From Saccharum officinarum (lineage: Eukaryota; Streptophyta; Magnoliopsida; Poales; Poaceae), in assembly GCA_020631735.1 (NCBI GenBank), contig CM036201.1:80018502-80082501 (forward strand): a stretch of DNA of 64,000 nucleotides, in the 5' to 3' direction. The first letter of the stretch is position 1. Each line of letters opens with the position of its first letter. The notes beneath the pieces were generated by a model, which was given only the letters and a program-made list of their open reading frames with translations, had not been told where the DNA came from and did not search any database. The position numbers and the translations under genes were made by a program. This document shows, one piece after another, positions 35,896 to 46,091 of the stretch.

Positions 35896-36789
35896 GTTGG
35901 CCGGCTCAAGGCTCTCTCTCGATCATTTTGACATACTTGTGAGCACTTTGAGCTAAGCAACTCCCCTCCCACTCATCTCTCTTGCTTCTTTGCATATTCG
36001 AAGTGAGATTGAGTGATCCAAGTGCATTTGCATTGTGAGATAGCATCTAGTTGGCACTTGGTGGTTGATTTGCTGCGGGATTCTTATTTCTCTTGGTGGT
36101 TGCCGCCACCTAGATGGCTTGGAGCAGCTTGGAGGCGTTGGCAAAAGTTGGTGATTGTTCTTGGCCACCTCCGGTGATTGTGAGGGGTTTGTGCCTACCT
36201 CGGCGAAGCGCCAAAGGCAACATTAGTATATTGCTCGTGTCATTACAACCTTTTGCCATTTGGTAGGTTCTTGTGGCGCCTTTTGAGAGGCTCGGTGTGT
36301 GACCGATTAGCCACCGAACCACGTGGTGAAGAGAGACACAACGGGGATTAGCGTGCCGGCAAGCACGTGAACCTCGGGATAAATCTTCGTGTCATCACTT
36401 TCATATTGTGATTGATTGATCTCGGTGTTCGGTTATCTTGGTATTCTTTGTTGATCATATTGGTTGGCTCTTTACTTCGCCCCTCGGTGAAACTCTCCTA
36501 ACTTAACTCCGCATTACTTTCTTAGTTATCTTTGCTAACTAGTTTGTTTTGCTAGAGTAGCTCTTTTGTGTAGTTTGAGAGTTATAATTGTAGTTACCTT
36601 CTCGGTTTAACTTGTGCGGTTGAGTGCAACTACTAGAATTATGTTTTGGATAGGTGGCTTGCAAATACCCCGTAGGCTAAGCAAAACTCGCATCTCGCTA
36701 TTTGTTATATTGATAAACTTGTTTAGCTTGTCTTTGTAGAAAATTTTAAAAGGCTATTCACCCCCCTCTAGCCATCAAGACCTTTCAAG

Positions 36790-36802
36790 TGGTATCAGAG
36801 CC
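36790..36802 (+). other. Primer-binding site, copia copy A
   Basis: TGGTATCAGAGCC, complementary to the initiator tRNA-Met 3' end, two bases after LTR2. The same site in copy B is at 46040-46052. Confidence 0.9.
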
Positions 36803-36841
36803 GTGGTCACCATTTGTAAGGCTTAACAACCTCGGTGTAAG

Positions 36842-38002
36842 ATGGCTCAAGTTATGTTCAACCATGTCGGGGCCAAGCCTCCATTCTTTGATGGTGTCAT
36901 ATCTTTTGATCATTGGAAAAGAAAGATGAAGCAATATCTTGGCTCTCTTCATGAGAACGTTTGGGAGGTGACACACCATGATTATGCTATCATTGATCCT
37001 GACAACCTCACCAACAATGACCGCATCAACAACCAATGCAACACTATGGCTCTCAATACTCTCTACAATGGGATTGATGCAAAGGTCTTTGAGCAAATCA
37101 AGGATCTTAAAATGGCAAGTGAAGTATGGACAAGATTAGAGGAAACATATGAGGGCACTTCAACGGTAAAGTGTGCCAAACTATACATGCTCAAGGACAA
37201 GTTCTCCACTTTCAAGATGAAGGATGATGAATCCATCCCGAAAATGTTCTATAGGCTCCAAGTCATTGTCAATGATCTCAAGGGGCTTGGGGAGAAGGTT
37301 GAGGACAAGGACTTCTCACATAAGTTCTTGATGTGTTTACCCAAGAAGTTTGCTACCTTGAGAAGAATGATCTTTAGAGAGGGATTGGACAAGGTCAAAC
37401 CAACCGATGTGCTTGGAGATATAATGACCGATGCCCAATACAATGATGATGAAGATGAGGTAGAAGAGAAAAAGGAAACCAAGGTCAAGCAAGAGAAGCC
37501 CATTGCATTCAAGGCTTCATCCTCTAAGGGCAAGAGCAAGGTGGAGAATGATGATGATGATCCTTTTGATGATGAGATCATGGCCCTTCTAGTGCAAAAG
37601 ATGGGTCGGTTCATGAAGAAGAGAGGCTATGGTGCAAGAAAGAGAAGGGACTTCATGAAGGCAAAGGAGGTGCTTTGCTACAATTGCAATAGCCCCGATC
37701 ATGTAGTGGCAAAGTGCCCCTATGAAGACAAAAGATATCATGATGGGGAATTGAAGTTGAAGAAGAACAAGAAGGACAAGAAGGAGAAGAAAGCAAAGAA
37801 GAGCTTCACATTCAACAAGAAGAAGAAGGGTGGTGGTTATGTGGTCACTTGGGATAGTGACAACTCCGATAGTGATGATGATGAAAGCTCTAGTGATGAT
37901 GAGAGGACTACTCGGCGAGCCATTGTAAACATCGCCCTCTCCAACAAGCCATCCATCTTCGACACTACATCGACATGCCTTATGGCCAAGCCTACAAGGT
38001 AA
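36842..38002 (+). CDS. gag: Copia gag, N-terminal part with CCHC zinc knuckle (copy A)
   Basis: 386 codons starting 40 bases after the primer-binding site; this is the first ATG. The N-terminal half has the copia gag-type segment (W-K-R-K-M near residue 23, then L-x-x-T-Y-E-G-T and a long helical stretch). A CCHC knuckle follows at residues 279-292 (C279, C282, H287, C292), then lysine- and acidic-rich tracts. The product would form retrotransposon particles and package RNA. The frame ends at TAA 38000-38002 in the middle of what looks like a longer gag; the rest continues in the -1 frame from about 37975. The same break exists in copy B, so it predates the duplication. I see no slippery heptamer, so a mutation is likelier than programmed shifting. 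Confidence 0.85.
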   Translation: MAQVMFNHVGAKPPFFDGVISFDHWKRKMKQYLGSLHENVWEVTHHDYAIIDPDNLTNNDRINNQCNTMALNTLYNGIDAKVFEQIKDLKMASEVWTRLEETYEGTSTVKCAKLYMLKDKFSTFKMKDDESIPKMFYRLQVIVNDLKGLGEKVEDKDFSHKFLMCLPKKFATLRRMIFREGLDKVKPTDVLGDIMTDAQYNDDEDEVEEKKETKVKQEKPIAFKASSSKGKSKVENDDDDPFDDEIMALLVQKMGRFMKKRGYGARKRRDFMKAKEVLCYNCNSPDHVVAKCPYEDKRYHDGELKLKKNKKDKKEKKAKKSFTFNKKKKGGGYVVTWDSDNSDSDDDESSSDDERTTRRAIVNIALSNKPSIFDTTSTCLMAKPTR

Positions 38003-39033
38003 AACATGATGATAATGATGATAATTCTTATGCTAGTGATGGTTGTAGGAGTGATGATGAGGAGGATGAGGACTACTCCAAGGATGATCTATTGGGCATA
38101 ATAGATCAAATGAGCAAGGGCTACAAGAGGACAACCAAGAAATACAAAATCTTGGAACAAGAGTTCATTGCTAAGAGCAATGAAAATGATGCCTTGATGG
38201 AGGAGCTTGTTGCTCTCAAAAAGAGTAAGGAGTGCAAAGGAATTGAACAAGAGCTCAAAGCTCTTAGGAAATCCTTTGATGAGCTAGAGGCCTCTCGTGA
38301 GTGTCTAAAGGAAGACCACGAGGACCTTGAAGTTGCTCACACTAGGCTTAAGGAAGCCCACTCCACTCTACTTGAGATCATCAAGGAAAAGGACCTCAAG
38401 TTGAAAAAGCTCATGAAGGAAGCTAAGGAAGAGCAAGTGATTGTCACTTGTGATATTGGACTAACATGTGATATTATTGATGATTCTTTATTTGTTTGTC
38501 CTACTAATGCTTCATATAGCTCATCATCATCCACCACAACCAACCCTATCTCTACTACTAGTGATTCATCACTTGTGGTTGAGAATAAGACTCTCAAGAG
38601 AAAGGTGGATGATCTCACCCGCGCATTAGGCAATGCCTATGGTGGGGATGCCCGCTTGCTAAAATGCTTGGGTAGCCAAAGGTTCTCTCTTAACAAAGAG
38701 GGATTAGGCTATACTCCCAAGAAGGGCAAGGCAGCCTTTGCTACTCCAAAGTCTCGCTTTGTGAAAGGCAATGGTCGTTATTGCAATAGATGTAAGCAAG
38801 TTGGGCATCTAGAGATTAATTGCAATAAAATAAACAAGAACAAGAAAAATGCTAATATACCTTACATTCCTTTTGATTCTTGTTATGTGCTTACCAAGGG
38901 TGAGAAAGGTGTGCATGCTAGGTTTGTTGGTACACCAATTGTGGGTCCAAAGAAGAAGGCCATTTGGGTACCAAAGAGCGTAGTGACTAACCTCCAAGGA
39001 CCCAAGCAAGTTTGGATACCTAAGAAACATTAA
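37975..39033 (+). CDS. Copia gag, C-terminal coiled-coil part with second CCHC (copy A)
   Basis: 352 codons in the -1 frame relative to the upstream gag. It has an acidic start, a long heptad-like coiled coil (about residues 45-150), a serine/threonine-rich linker, a second CCHC knuckle (CNRCKQVGHLEINC) and a basic tail with two 'WVPK/WIPK' motifs. A coiled-coil gag extension ending in such motifs is characteristic of Sirevirus-type copia elements. It stops at TAA 39031-39033; the protease frame is the same frame, separated only by this TAA and a TAG at 39043-39045. The ATG at 37975 is only the first one in this frame; the segment is probably not translated on its own. Confidence 0.75.
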   Translation: MPYGQAYKVKHDDNDDNSYASDGCRSDDEEDEDYSKDDLLGIIDQMSKGYKRTTKKYKILEQEFIAKSNENDALMEELVALKKSKECKGIEQELKALRKSFDELEASRECLKEDHEDLEVAHTRLKEAHSTLLEIIKEKDLKLKKLMKEAKEEQVIVTCDIGLTCDIIDDSLFVCPTNASYSSSSSTTTNPISTTSDSSLVVENKTLKRKVDDLTRALGNAYGGDARLLKCLGSQRFSLNKEGLGYTPKKGKAAFATPKSRFVKGNGRYCNRCKQVGHLEINCNKINKNKKNANIPYIPFDSCYVLTKGEKGVHARFVGTPIVGPKKKAIWVPKSVVTNLQGPKQVWIPKKH

Positions 39034-39045
39034 TTTGTTTTGTAG

Positions 39046-40833
39046 GTAAATTACAAGGCCGGAGGAAGACATTGGGTGCTTGATAGTGGGTGCTCTCAAC
39101 ATATGACCGGTGATTCAAGAATGTTCAACTCTCTCAAATCAAATGATAGTGGCATTTATAGTATCACATTTGGTGACAATAGCAAGGGTGATGTGAAGGC
39201 TCTTGGAAGGATTGCAATCTCTAATGATCATAGCATTTCCAATGTGCTCTTAGTTGAAAAGTTGAACTTCAATCTTCTCTCGGTTGCTCAATTATGTGAT
39301 CTCGGTTTCAAGTGCATATTTGGTGTTGATGATGTGGAGATAGTTAGTGTTGATGGCTCTAACTTGATCTTCAAAGGCTTTAGACATGAGAATCTATACT
39401 TGGTTGATTTCAATGCTAGTGACACTCAACTCTCAACATGCTTACTCACCAAATCAAGTATGGGTTGGTTATGGCATAGAAGACTTGGTCATGTTGGCAT
39501 GAAGCAATTGAACAAGTTAGTGAAGCATGACTTAGTTAGAGGCTTGAAGAATGTCACATTTGAGAAAGATAAGCTATGTAGTGCATGTCAAGCCGGAAAG
39601 CAAGTGGGCAATACTCATCCATTGAAGAGCATTATGAGTACTTCCAAGGCATTTGAGTTGTTGCACATGGATCTATTTGGGCCAACTACATACACAAGCA
39701 TTGGTGGCAACAAGTATGGCTTTGTGATTGTGGATGATTTCACTAGATATACATGGGTATTCTTTCTTAGGGACAAAAGTGATGTATTTGACATATTCAA
39801 AAAGTTCATCAAGAGAGTACAAAATGAGTTTGAAACCACAATCAAGAAAGTAAGAAGTGACAATGGAAGTGAGTTTAGAAACACAAGAATTGATGAGCTA
39901 TGTGATGAGCTTGGAATCAAGCATCAATTCTCGGCCAAGTATACACCTCAATCAAATGGCCTAGTTGAGAGGAAGAATAGAACCTTAATTGATATGGCTA
40001 GATCAATGTTGAATGAGTATAATGTGAGTCATTCATTTTGGGCCGAAGCAATCAACACGACTTGCTTCTATAGCAACCGCCTCTATTGCCACAAGTTTCT
40101 AGAGAAGACACCATATGAGATCTTAAATGGAAGAAAGCCCAACATTGCATACTTTCAGGTATTTGGTTGCAAATGCTACATCTTGAAGAAGGGCACTAGA
40201 TTGAGCAAGTTTGAGAAGAAATGTGATGAAGGCTTCCTACTTGGTTACTCAACTACTAGCAAAGCTTATAGAGTTTGGAATTTAGCTAATGGTCAACTTG
40301 AAGAAGTGCATGATGTTGAGTTTGATGAAACAAATGGCTCTCAAGATGAAGAAGATAACTTGGATGATGTGAGAGGAACTCAATTGATCAATGCTATAAA
40401 AGAAATGGATATTGGTGATATTAGACCAAAGCAAGTGATTGATGTAGATGACAACAAAGATCAAGTGCTCCAAAGTCCAATCACTCAAGCTAGTGGTTCT
40501 CTAATGCAAAATCAAGCTAGTATATCATCTCAAGTGCAACAAGATCAACAAGTGACTAGTTCATCATCTCCAACTCATGATCAACATCAACATCCAAGCA
40601 ATCAAGTCCAAGTGCTTCAATCAACTAACATTGTAAGAGACCATCCATTGGATTCCATCATTGGTGACATACAAAGAGGAGTTCAAACTAGATCAAGATT
40701 AACATCATTTTGTGGTCACTCTTCTTTTGTGTCAATAGAAGAACCCGAGGACATTGATAGAGCATTGAGAGATCCGGATTGGGTAAATGCAATGCATGAA
40801 GAGCTCAACAATTTCAAGAGAAATAAAGTATAG
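39046..40833 (+). pseudogene. pol: Copia pol: protease and integrase (copy A), ends at TAG
   Basis: Open from just after the TAG at 39043-39045. Numbering from codon 39076: aspartic protease D-S-G at residues 3-5; integrase zinc site H134, H139, C168, C171; catalytic D199, D262, E298 (a 35-residue D-E gap, the DD35E arrangement); then a polar linker and the start of the reverse-transcriptase domain. The frame is closed by TAG at 40831-40833 where the conserved block normally has tryptophan (TGG). The downstream reverse transcriptase stays in the same frame. Copy B encodes the same 585 residues and the same TAG. The enzymes would process gag-pol and insert cDNA; the stop separates them from reverse transcriptase. 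Confidence 0.9.
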
Positions 40834-42275
40834 GAACTAGTTGAAAGGCCTAAGGATCACAATGTCATTGGAACAAGATGGGTCTTTCGCAACAAGCAAG
40901 ATCAAGATGGGATAGTAGTAAGGAACAAAGCAAGACTAGTGGCTCAAGGTTACACACAAATAGAGGGTCTTGACTTTTGTGAAACCTATGCCCCGGTTGC
41001 AAGATTGAAAGCAATTAGAATCTTACTTGCCTATGTTTGTGCTCACAATATCAAGCGATATCAAATGGATGTAAAGAGTGCATTTCTCAATGGGTACATT
41101 CAAGAGGAGGTGTATGTGGAGAAACCTCCCGGTTTTGAAGATAACAAGAAACCCAATCATGTATACAAGTTGAAAAAAGCTTTATATGGATTGAAGCAAG
41201 CACCTAGAGCATGGTATGAAAGATTGAGGGACTTCTTACTATCCAAAGAATTTGTCATGGGCAAAGTTGATACAACACTATTCACCAAGAAGATTGAGAA
41301 AGACTTGTTTGTGGTGCAAATATATGTTGATGACATCATATTTGGTTCAACCAATCAAGATTATTGTGATGAGTTTGGGAAAATGATGGCAAAGGAATTT
41401 GAAATGTCAATGATTGGTGACCTTAGTTTCTTTCTTGGACTTCAAATCAAACAAATTAAAGAAGGTACATTTGTGAGCCAAACTAAGTACATCAAAGATA
41501 TGCTCAAGAAGTTTGGCATGAAAGATGCAAAGAGTATTACAACTCCAATGGGCACTAGTGGAAGCTTGGATAGTGACAAGAGTGGCAACATGGTGGATCA
41601 AAAGCTATATAGATCAATGATTGGTAGCCTACTCTATGTGACGGCGTCAAGGCCCGATGTAATGTTTAGTGTATGCATGTGTGCAAGATTTCAAGCCTCA
41701 CCAAGAGAAAGTCATTTGAAGGCAACAAAGAGAATATTGAGGTACTTAAAGCATACACAAGATGTTAGATTATGGTATCCCAAAGGTGCAAGCTTTGAGC
41801 TAGTTGGATATTCGGACTCCAACTATGCCGGTGACAAAGTGGAAGAAAGAGCACTTCCAGGACTTGTCAATTGTTGGGAAGATCACTTGTCTCATGGTCA
41901 TCCAAGAAGCAAAATAGTATTGCACTATCTACCACCGAAGCCGAATACATCGCCGCGGGTAGTTGTTGTGCACAAATCTTGTGGATGAAGGCAACATTGA
42001 AGGATTTTGGAATCAATTTCAAGAATATGTCATTGCTATGTGACAATGAAAGTGATGTGAAGCTAACCAACAATCCCGTTCAACATCAAAGAACAAAGCA
42101 TATTGATGTTCGTCATCATTTCATTAGAGATCATCAACAAAAGGGTGACATTGCTATTGAGAGTGTGGGCACCGAAGATCAATTAGCCGATCTATTCACC
42201 AAGCCACTTGATGAGAAGAGATTTCACAAGCTAAAGAATGAGTTGAACATACTTGACTTCTCCAACATGAGTTGA
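40834..42275 (+). pseudogene. pol: Copia pol: reverse transcriptase and RNase H (copy A), frameshifted
   Basis: Continues the pol frame after the TAG; the first ATG is at 40939. The reverse transcriptase has D-V-K-S-A-F-L-N-G and Y-V-D-D-I catalytic motifs. Near 41844 one A is missing relative to copy B (GTGGAAGAAAG against GTGGAAAGAAAG), shifting the frame just after the RNase H Y-S-D-S-N motif. The remainder of RNase H is in another frame (41871-42275) up to the stop shared with copy B. This copy could not make a full enzyme as read. A single missing base in an A run could be a sequencing error. Confidence 0.88.
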
Positions 42276-43402
42276 TGCACCCCATATATGACATGCCTCT
42301 CCTTCGAGCCCCAAGGTACAATTGGTTGATATGTCATACATTCTATGCTAAGGACTTGTTTAGTACATCTAGTCATAATTTACATATTCTAGGCTCATTC
42401 ATGAAAATTAAATGAATTTGAAGTGTATATGGTGCCACTATTGTTTCCATGTCTTGTATGATCTAGTGGTAGCATATAACTTGTTTAAGTAGCTTGTGAT
42501 CCTAAGTGTTTAATCTAGAAAACTTGTCTAAATATTTGCTTCAACATGGTGCATGATAACCCTTCTAGTGAGGTGTGAAGAAGCTTGCCCTTGGATCAAA
42601 CCGAAGTATTTTATTTATGCAAGCAATCTAGATTGAATCATAAACTTGATCCTCACCCCATATTTCAACATGATAATCTATCTAAAGTTTGCTCCTTGTG
42701 GTCAATTGGTGCCAAAGGGGGAGAAAATGTTGTTCACAAAGATAGAACTCAAAAAAAATTTGTGGGAGAAAATTTATTCAAAAAGTTAAATCCTAAAGGA
42801 GGAGAATTGATAAAAGAAGCACACAAGTAGGGGGAGCAAGCTTTTAAACATGAATGTTGCATTTTCTATGTGCACTCATATGTATGATGCATAGTTATGC
42901 ATTTCGTTTCTCTGATACATTGCTTGTGTGGTGACTTGCTAGTATAATTTGAATGATGCATTGTGGTACTAGCATGAATAGGAAGTAGTTAGATTTTCTT
43001 GCTTCATGTTTTTCAAAGTGGTACTAGAACCTTGCTTATAATGTTGATCTCATGAGGTTCTAGTTATGTTGTGCTTTTTACAAGTGGAATCTAACTACAC
43101 AAGGTGCTAAGATGGTGTTTATCACTACTCCGATGGTATCACGCTTCAAGGTCTATAATCTTAAACACTTAGCACCTATTGGTAGTCAATGCTCCTATAC
43201 TTTCCTATCTAACATGTATGCTTCCAACCAAACATAAGAGCAACATGTAGGGGGAGCCATTGCTATCAATTTGAATTCATGATCACATGTCCATAATCTT
43301 ACACATGGTAATATACTTGGACAATGTGACATGGGTTCAATCAAAATTTTTATCATAACATCTTTGTGAAAGGTTTGTCACAATTACCAACAAGGGGGAG
43401 AT
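42276..43402 (+). other. 3' noncoding part of copia internal region A, with repeated polypurine tracts
   Basis: About 1.13 kb without a supported gene; the 81-codon frame at 42585-42830 has no recognised domain. Four AGGGGGAG-type tracts occur: 42714-42723, 42827-42837, 43247-43256 and 43391-43400. The last abuts LTR3 and is the functional polypurine tract. Multiple polypurine-like tracts are a reported Sirevirus feature. No envelope-like frame is seen. Confidence 0.75.
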
Positions 43403-44006
43403 TGAAAGTCCTATGTTTGGTGTTGGTAATTAGTGACAATGCCTAAGTACTAATCTATGCCTAAGTTGTATGTAGCATATGAGGATTAGTACATTCAAGT
43501 GTGGCAAGATGGACATGGTGATCATGATGGCCACACTTGGATTTGGACGCAACCCTATGTGATCAAGGCAAAGGTATATGCTTAAGGGTTGTGTTTTAGT
43601 AACCAAGACACCTAGTGGGTGTGGTTACATTATAGATAGATAGCCGTACTATAAAGAGGGGAATGACGCGGCTATTGAACTCCTAAGTGCCTCTAGGTGT
43701 GCATTTCATGATCATATTGCATTTGGATAGAACTAATATCGCTCGAAAAATGATTGTGAAAATGCTAACACACTCACAACATGACGAGATCACTTGGTGT
43801 GTTAGCACGTTTACGAAGGCGATGAGTTTGAGCGGTAGAGAGGGTTTGGGATCCTCTCTCGCTCGCCGAGCTTGCGAGGCGGGTTTCAGCGTTTTGAGAA
43901 GTTGAAACGACTATTTTTCAATACGTCGGAAGTCCGGAAAAAAAACGGAGGCGAACGAGGTCACAGAGGTGACCGGACGCTGAACCGGACGCGGTCCTTG
44001 CATGAA
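43403..44006 (+). repeat. LTR3, first ~600 bp, cut by gap
   Basis: Starts TGAAAGTCC right after the polypurine tract. It shares variants with LTR5 (TTTACGAAGGCGATG, ACGTCGGAAG, CATGAA) and not with LTR2 or LTR4. Several single-base losses near the gap look like sequence errors. Confidence 0.85.
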
Positions 44007-44106
44007 NNNNNNNNNNNNNNNNNNNNNNNNNNNNNNNNNNNNNNNNNNNNNNNNNNNNNNNNNNNNNNNNNNNNNNNNNNNNNNNNNNNNNNNNNNNNNN
44101 NNNNNN
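44007..44106. other. Assembly gap (100 N)
   Basis: Exactly 100 Ns inside the LTR3/LTR4 region. The bases on the right restart at about base 17 of an LTR, so at least part of one LTR and possibly much more is hidden. Confidence 0.98.
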
Positions 44107-46037
44107 GGTGTTGGTAATTAGTGACAATGCCTAAGTACTAATCCTATGCCTTAAGTTGTATGTAGGCATATGAGGATTAGTACATTCCAAGGTTGGTGGC
44201 AAGATGGACATGGTGATCATGATGGCACACTTGGATTTTGGACGCAACCCTATGTGATCAAGGCAAAGGTATATGCTTAAGGGTTGTGTTTTAGTAACCA
44301 AGACACCTAGTGGGTGTGGTTACATTATAGGATAGATAGCCGTACTATAAAGAGGGGAATGACGCGGCTATTGAACTCCTAAGTGCCTCTAGGTGTGCAT
44401 TTCATAATCATATGCATTTGGATAGAACTAATATCGCCTCGAAAAATGATTGTGAAAATGCTAACACACTCACACATGACGAGATCACTTGGTGTGTTAG
44501 CACGTTTGCGAAGGCGTGGAGGTTTGAGCGGTAGAGAGGGTTTGGGTCCTCTCTCCCTCCACCGAGCTTGCGAGGCGGGTTTCAGGCGTTTTCGAGAAGT
44601 TGAAACGACTATTTTCCACTACGCCGGAAGTCCGGAAAAGAACGGAGGCGAACGGAGGTCACAGAGGTGACCGGACGCTGAACCGGACGCGGTCCTGCAT
44701 GACCGGACGCGTCCGGTCAGTGTTCAGTGTCTGCGCGTTTTTCAGTTCGATGATCGGACGCGAGGCGCGTCGGTCACTGATGATCGGACGCGTCCGGTCG
44801 TTCAGGGAGCTTACTGGACTCTAACCGGACGCTGGCACTGTCGCGTCCGGTCATGTTCTTCAGCGCGTCCGGTCACTGTTTCGTTGAGCGCTGCTCAGGC
44901 GACCAGCGCGTCCGGTCATTCACGGGACCAGCGCGTCCGGTCTGCGCGATGAGCGCGTCCGGTCGTTGCTTCGCAGTTAGCCGTTGTGCGACCAGCGCGT
45001 CCGGTCGTTTGGACCAGCGCGTCCGGTCAGTACTTCGCGAGTTAGCCGTTGGGCGACCGGCGCGTCCGGTCAGTTGGACCAGCGCGTCGGTCAGCCGATT
45101 TCGGCTGTTTAAGTTTCTAACGGCTATATTCGAAGGGGTACGTCTATAAATACTCGTTGGCCGGCTCAAGGCTCTCTCTCGATCATTTTGACATACTTGT
45201 GAGCACTTTGAGCTAAGCAACTCCCCTCCCACTCATCTCTCTTGCTTCTTTGCATATTCGAAGTGAGATTGAGTGATCCAAGTGCATTTGCATTGTGAGA
45301 TTGCATCTAGTTGGCACTTGGTGGTTGATTTGCTGCGGGATTCTTGTTTCTCTTGGTGTTGCCGCCACCTAGACGGCTTGGAGCAGCTTGGAGGCGTTGG
45401 CAAGAGTTGGTGATTGTTCTTGGCCACCTCCGGTGATTGTGAGGGGTTTGTGCCTACCTCGGCGAAGCGCCAAAGGCAACATTAGTATATTGCTCGTGTC
45501 ATTGCAACCTTTTGCCATTTGGTAGGTTCTTGTGGCGCCTTTTGAGAGGCTCGGTGTGTGACCGATTAGCCACCGAACCACGTGGTGAAGAGGGACACAA
45601 CGGGGACTAGCGTGCCGGCAAGCACGTGAACCTCGGGATAAATCTTCGTGTCATCACTTTCATATTGTGATTGATTGATCCCGGTGTTCGGTTATCTGGT
45701 ATTCATTGTTGATCATATTGGTTGGCTCATACTTCGCCCCTCGGTGAAACCCTCCTAACTCAACTCCGCATTACTTTTTAGTTATCTTTGCTAGCTAGTT
45801 AGCTTTGCTAGAGTAGCTCTTTTGTGTAGCTTGCTAGTTGTAGTAGTTCCTTCTCGGTTTGACTTGTGCGGTTGAGTGCAAATACTAGAATTGTTTTGGT
45901 TAGGTGGCTTGCAAACACCCCGTAGGCTAAGCAAAACTCGCATCTCGCTATTTGTTATATTGATAAACTTGTTTAGCTTGTCTTTGTAGAAAATTTTAAA
46001 AGGCTATTCACCCCCCTCTAGCCATCAAGACCTTTCA
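44107..46037 (+). repeat. LTR4, 5' LTR of copy B
   Basis: Starts near base 17 of the LTR and ends CTTTCA before the primer-binding site. It holds the palindrome array (44668-45103) and a TATA-like TATAAATA (45145-45152). In its last ~430 bp it shares variants with the solo LTR (GGGGACTAGC, GCTAGCTAGTTAGC, CAAACACCCC) where LTR2 and LTR5 agree with each other instead. Multiple single-base losses are present. Confidence 0.88.
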
Positions 46038-46039
46038 AG

Positions 46040-46052
46040 TGGTATCAGAGCC
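46040..46052 (+). other. Primer-binding site, copia copy B
   Basis: TGGTATCAGAGCC two bases after LTR4, identical to copy A. Confidence 0.9.
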
Positions 46053-46091
46053 GTGGTCACCGTTTGTAAGGCTTAACAACCTCGGTGTAAG

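Larger units (their letters stand above)
34823..36787 (+). repeat. LTR2, 5' LTR of the composite copia element
   Basis: 1965 bp, TGAAAGTC to CTTTCA. It holds the GCGTCCGGTC array (35403-35835), a TATA-like TCTATATATACT (about 35884-35895) and a leader. By eye it differs from LTR5 at roughly 2% of sites. Confidence 0.92.

Noticed and set aside
37975..38002. Programmed -1 frameshift within gag
   Set aside because: No X-XXY-YYZ slippery heptamer is visible in the overlap; a shared one-base indel is likelier.
40831..40833. Programmed readthrough of the TAG in pol
   Set aside because: The next codons (GAACTA) do not fit the CARYYA-type context and the codon replaces a conserved tryptophan, so a TGG-to-TAG mutation is simpler.
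42585..42830. Envelope-like gene downstream of copia pol
   Set aside because: Only 81 codons, no membrane segment, and its copy-B counterpart diverges by indel, so it is treated as noncoding.
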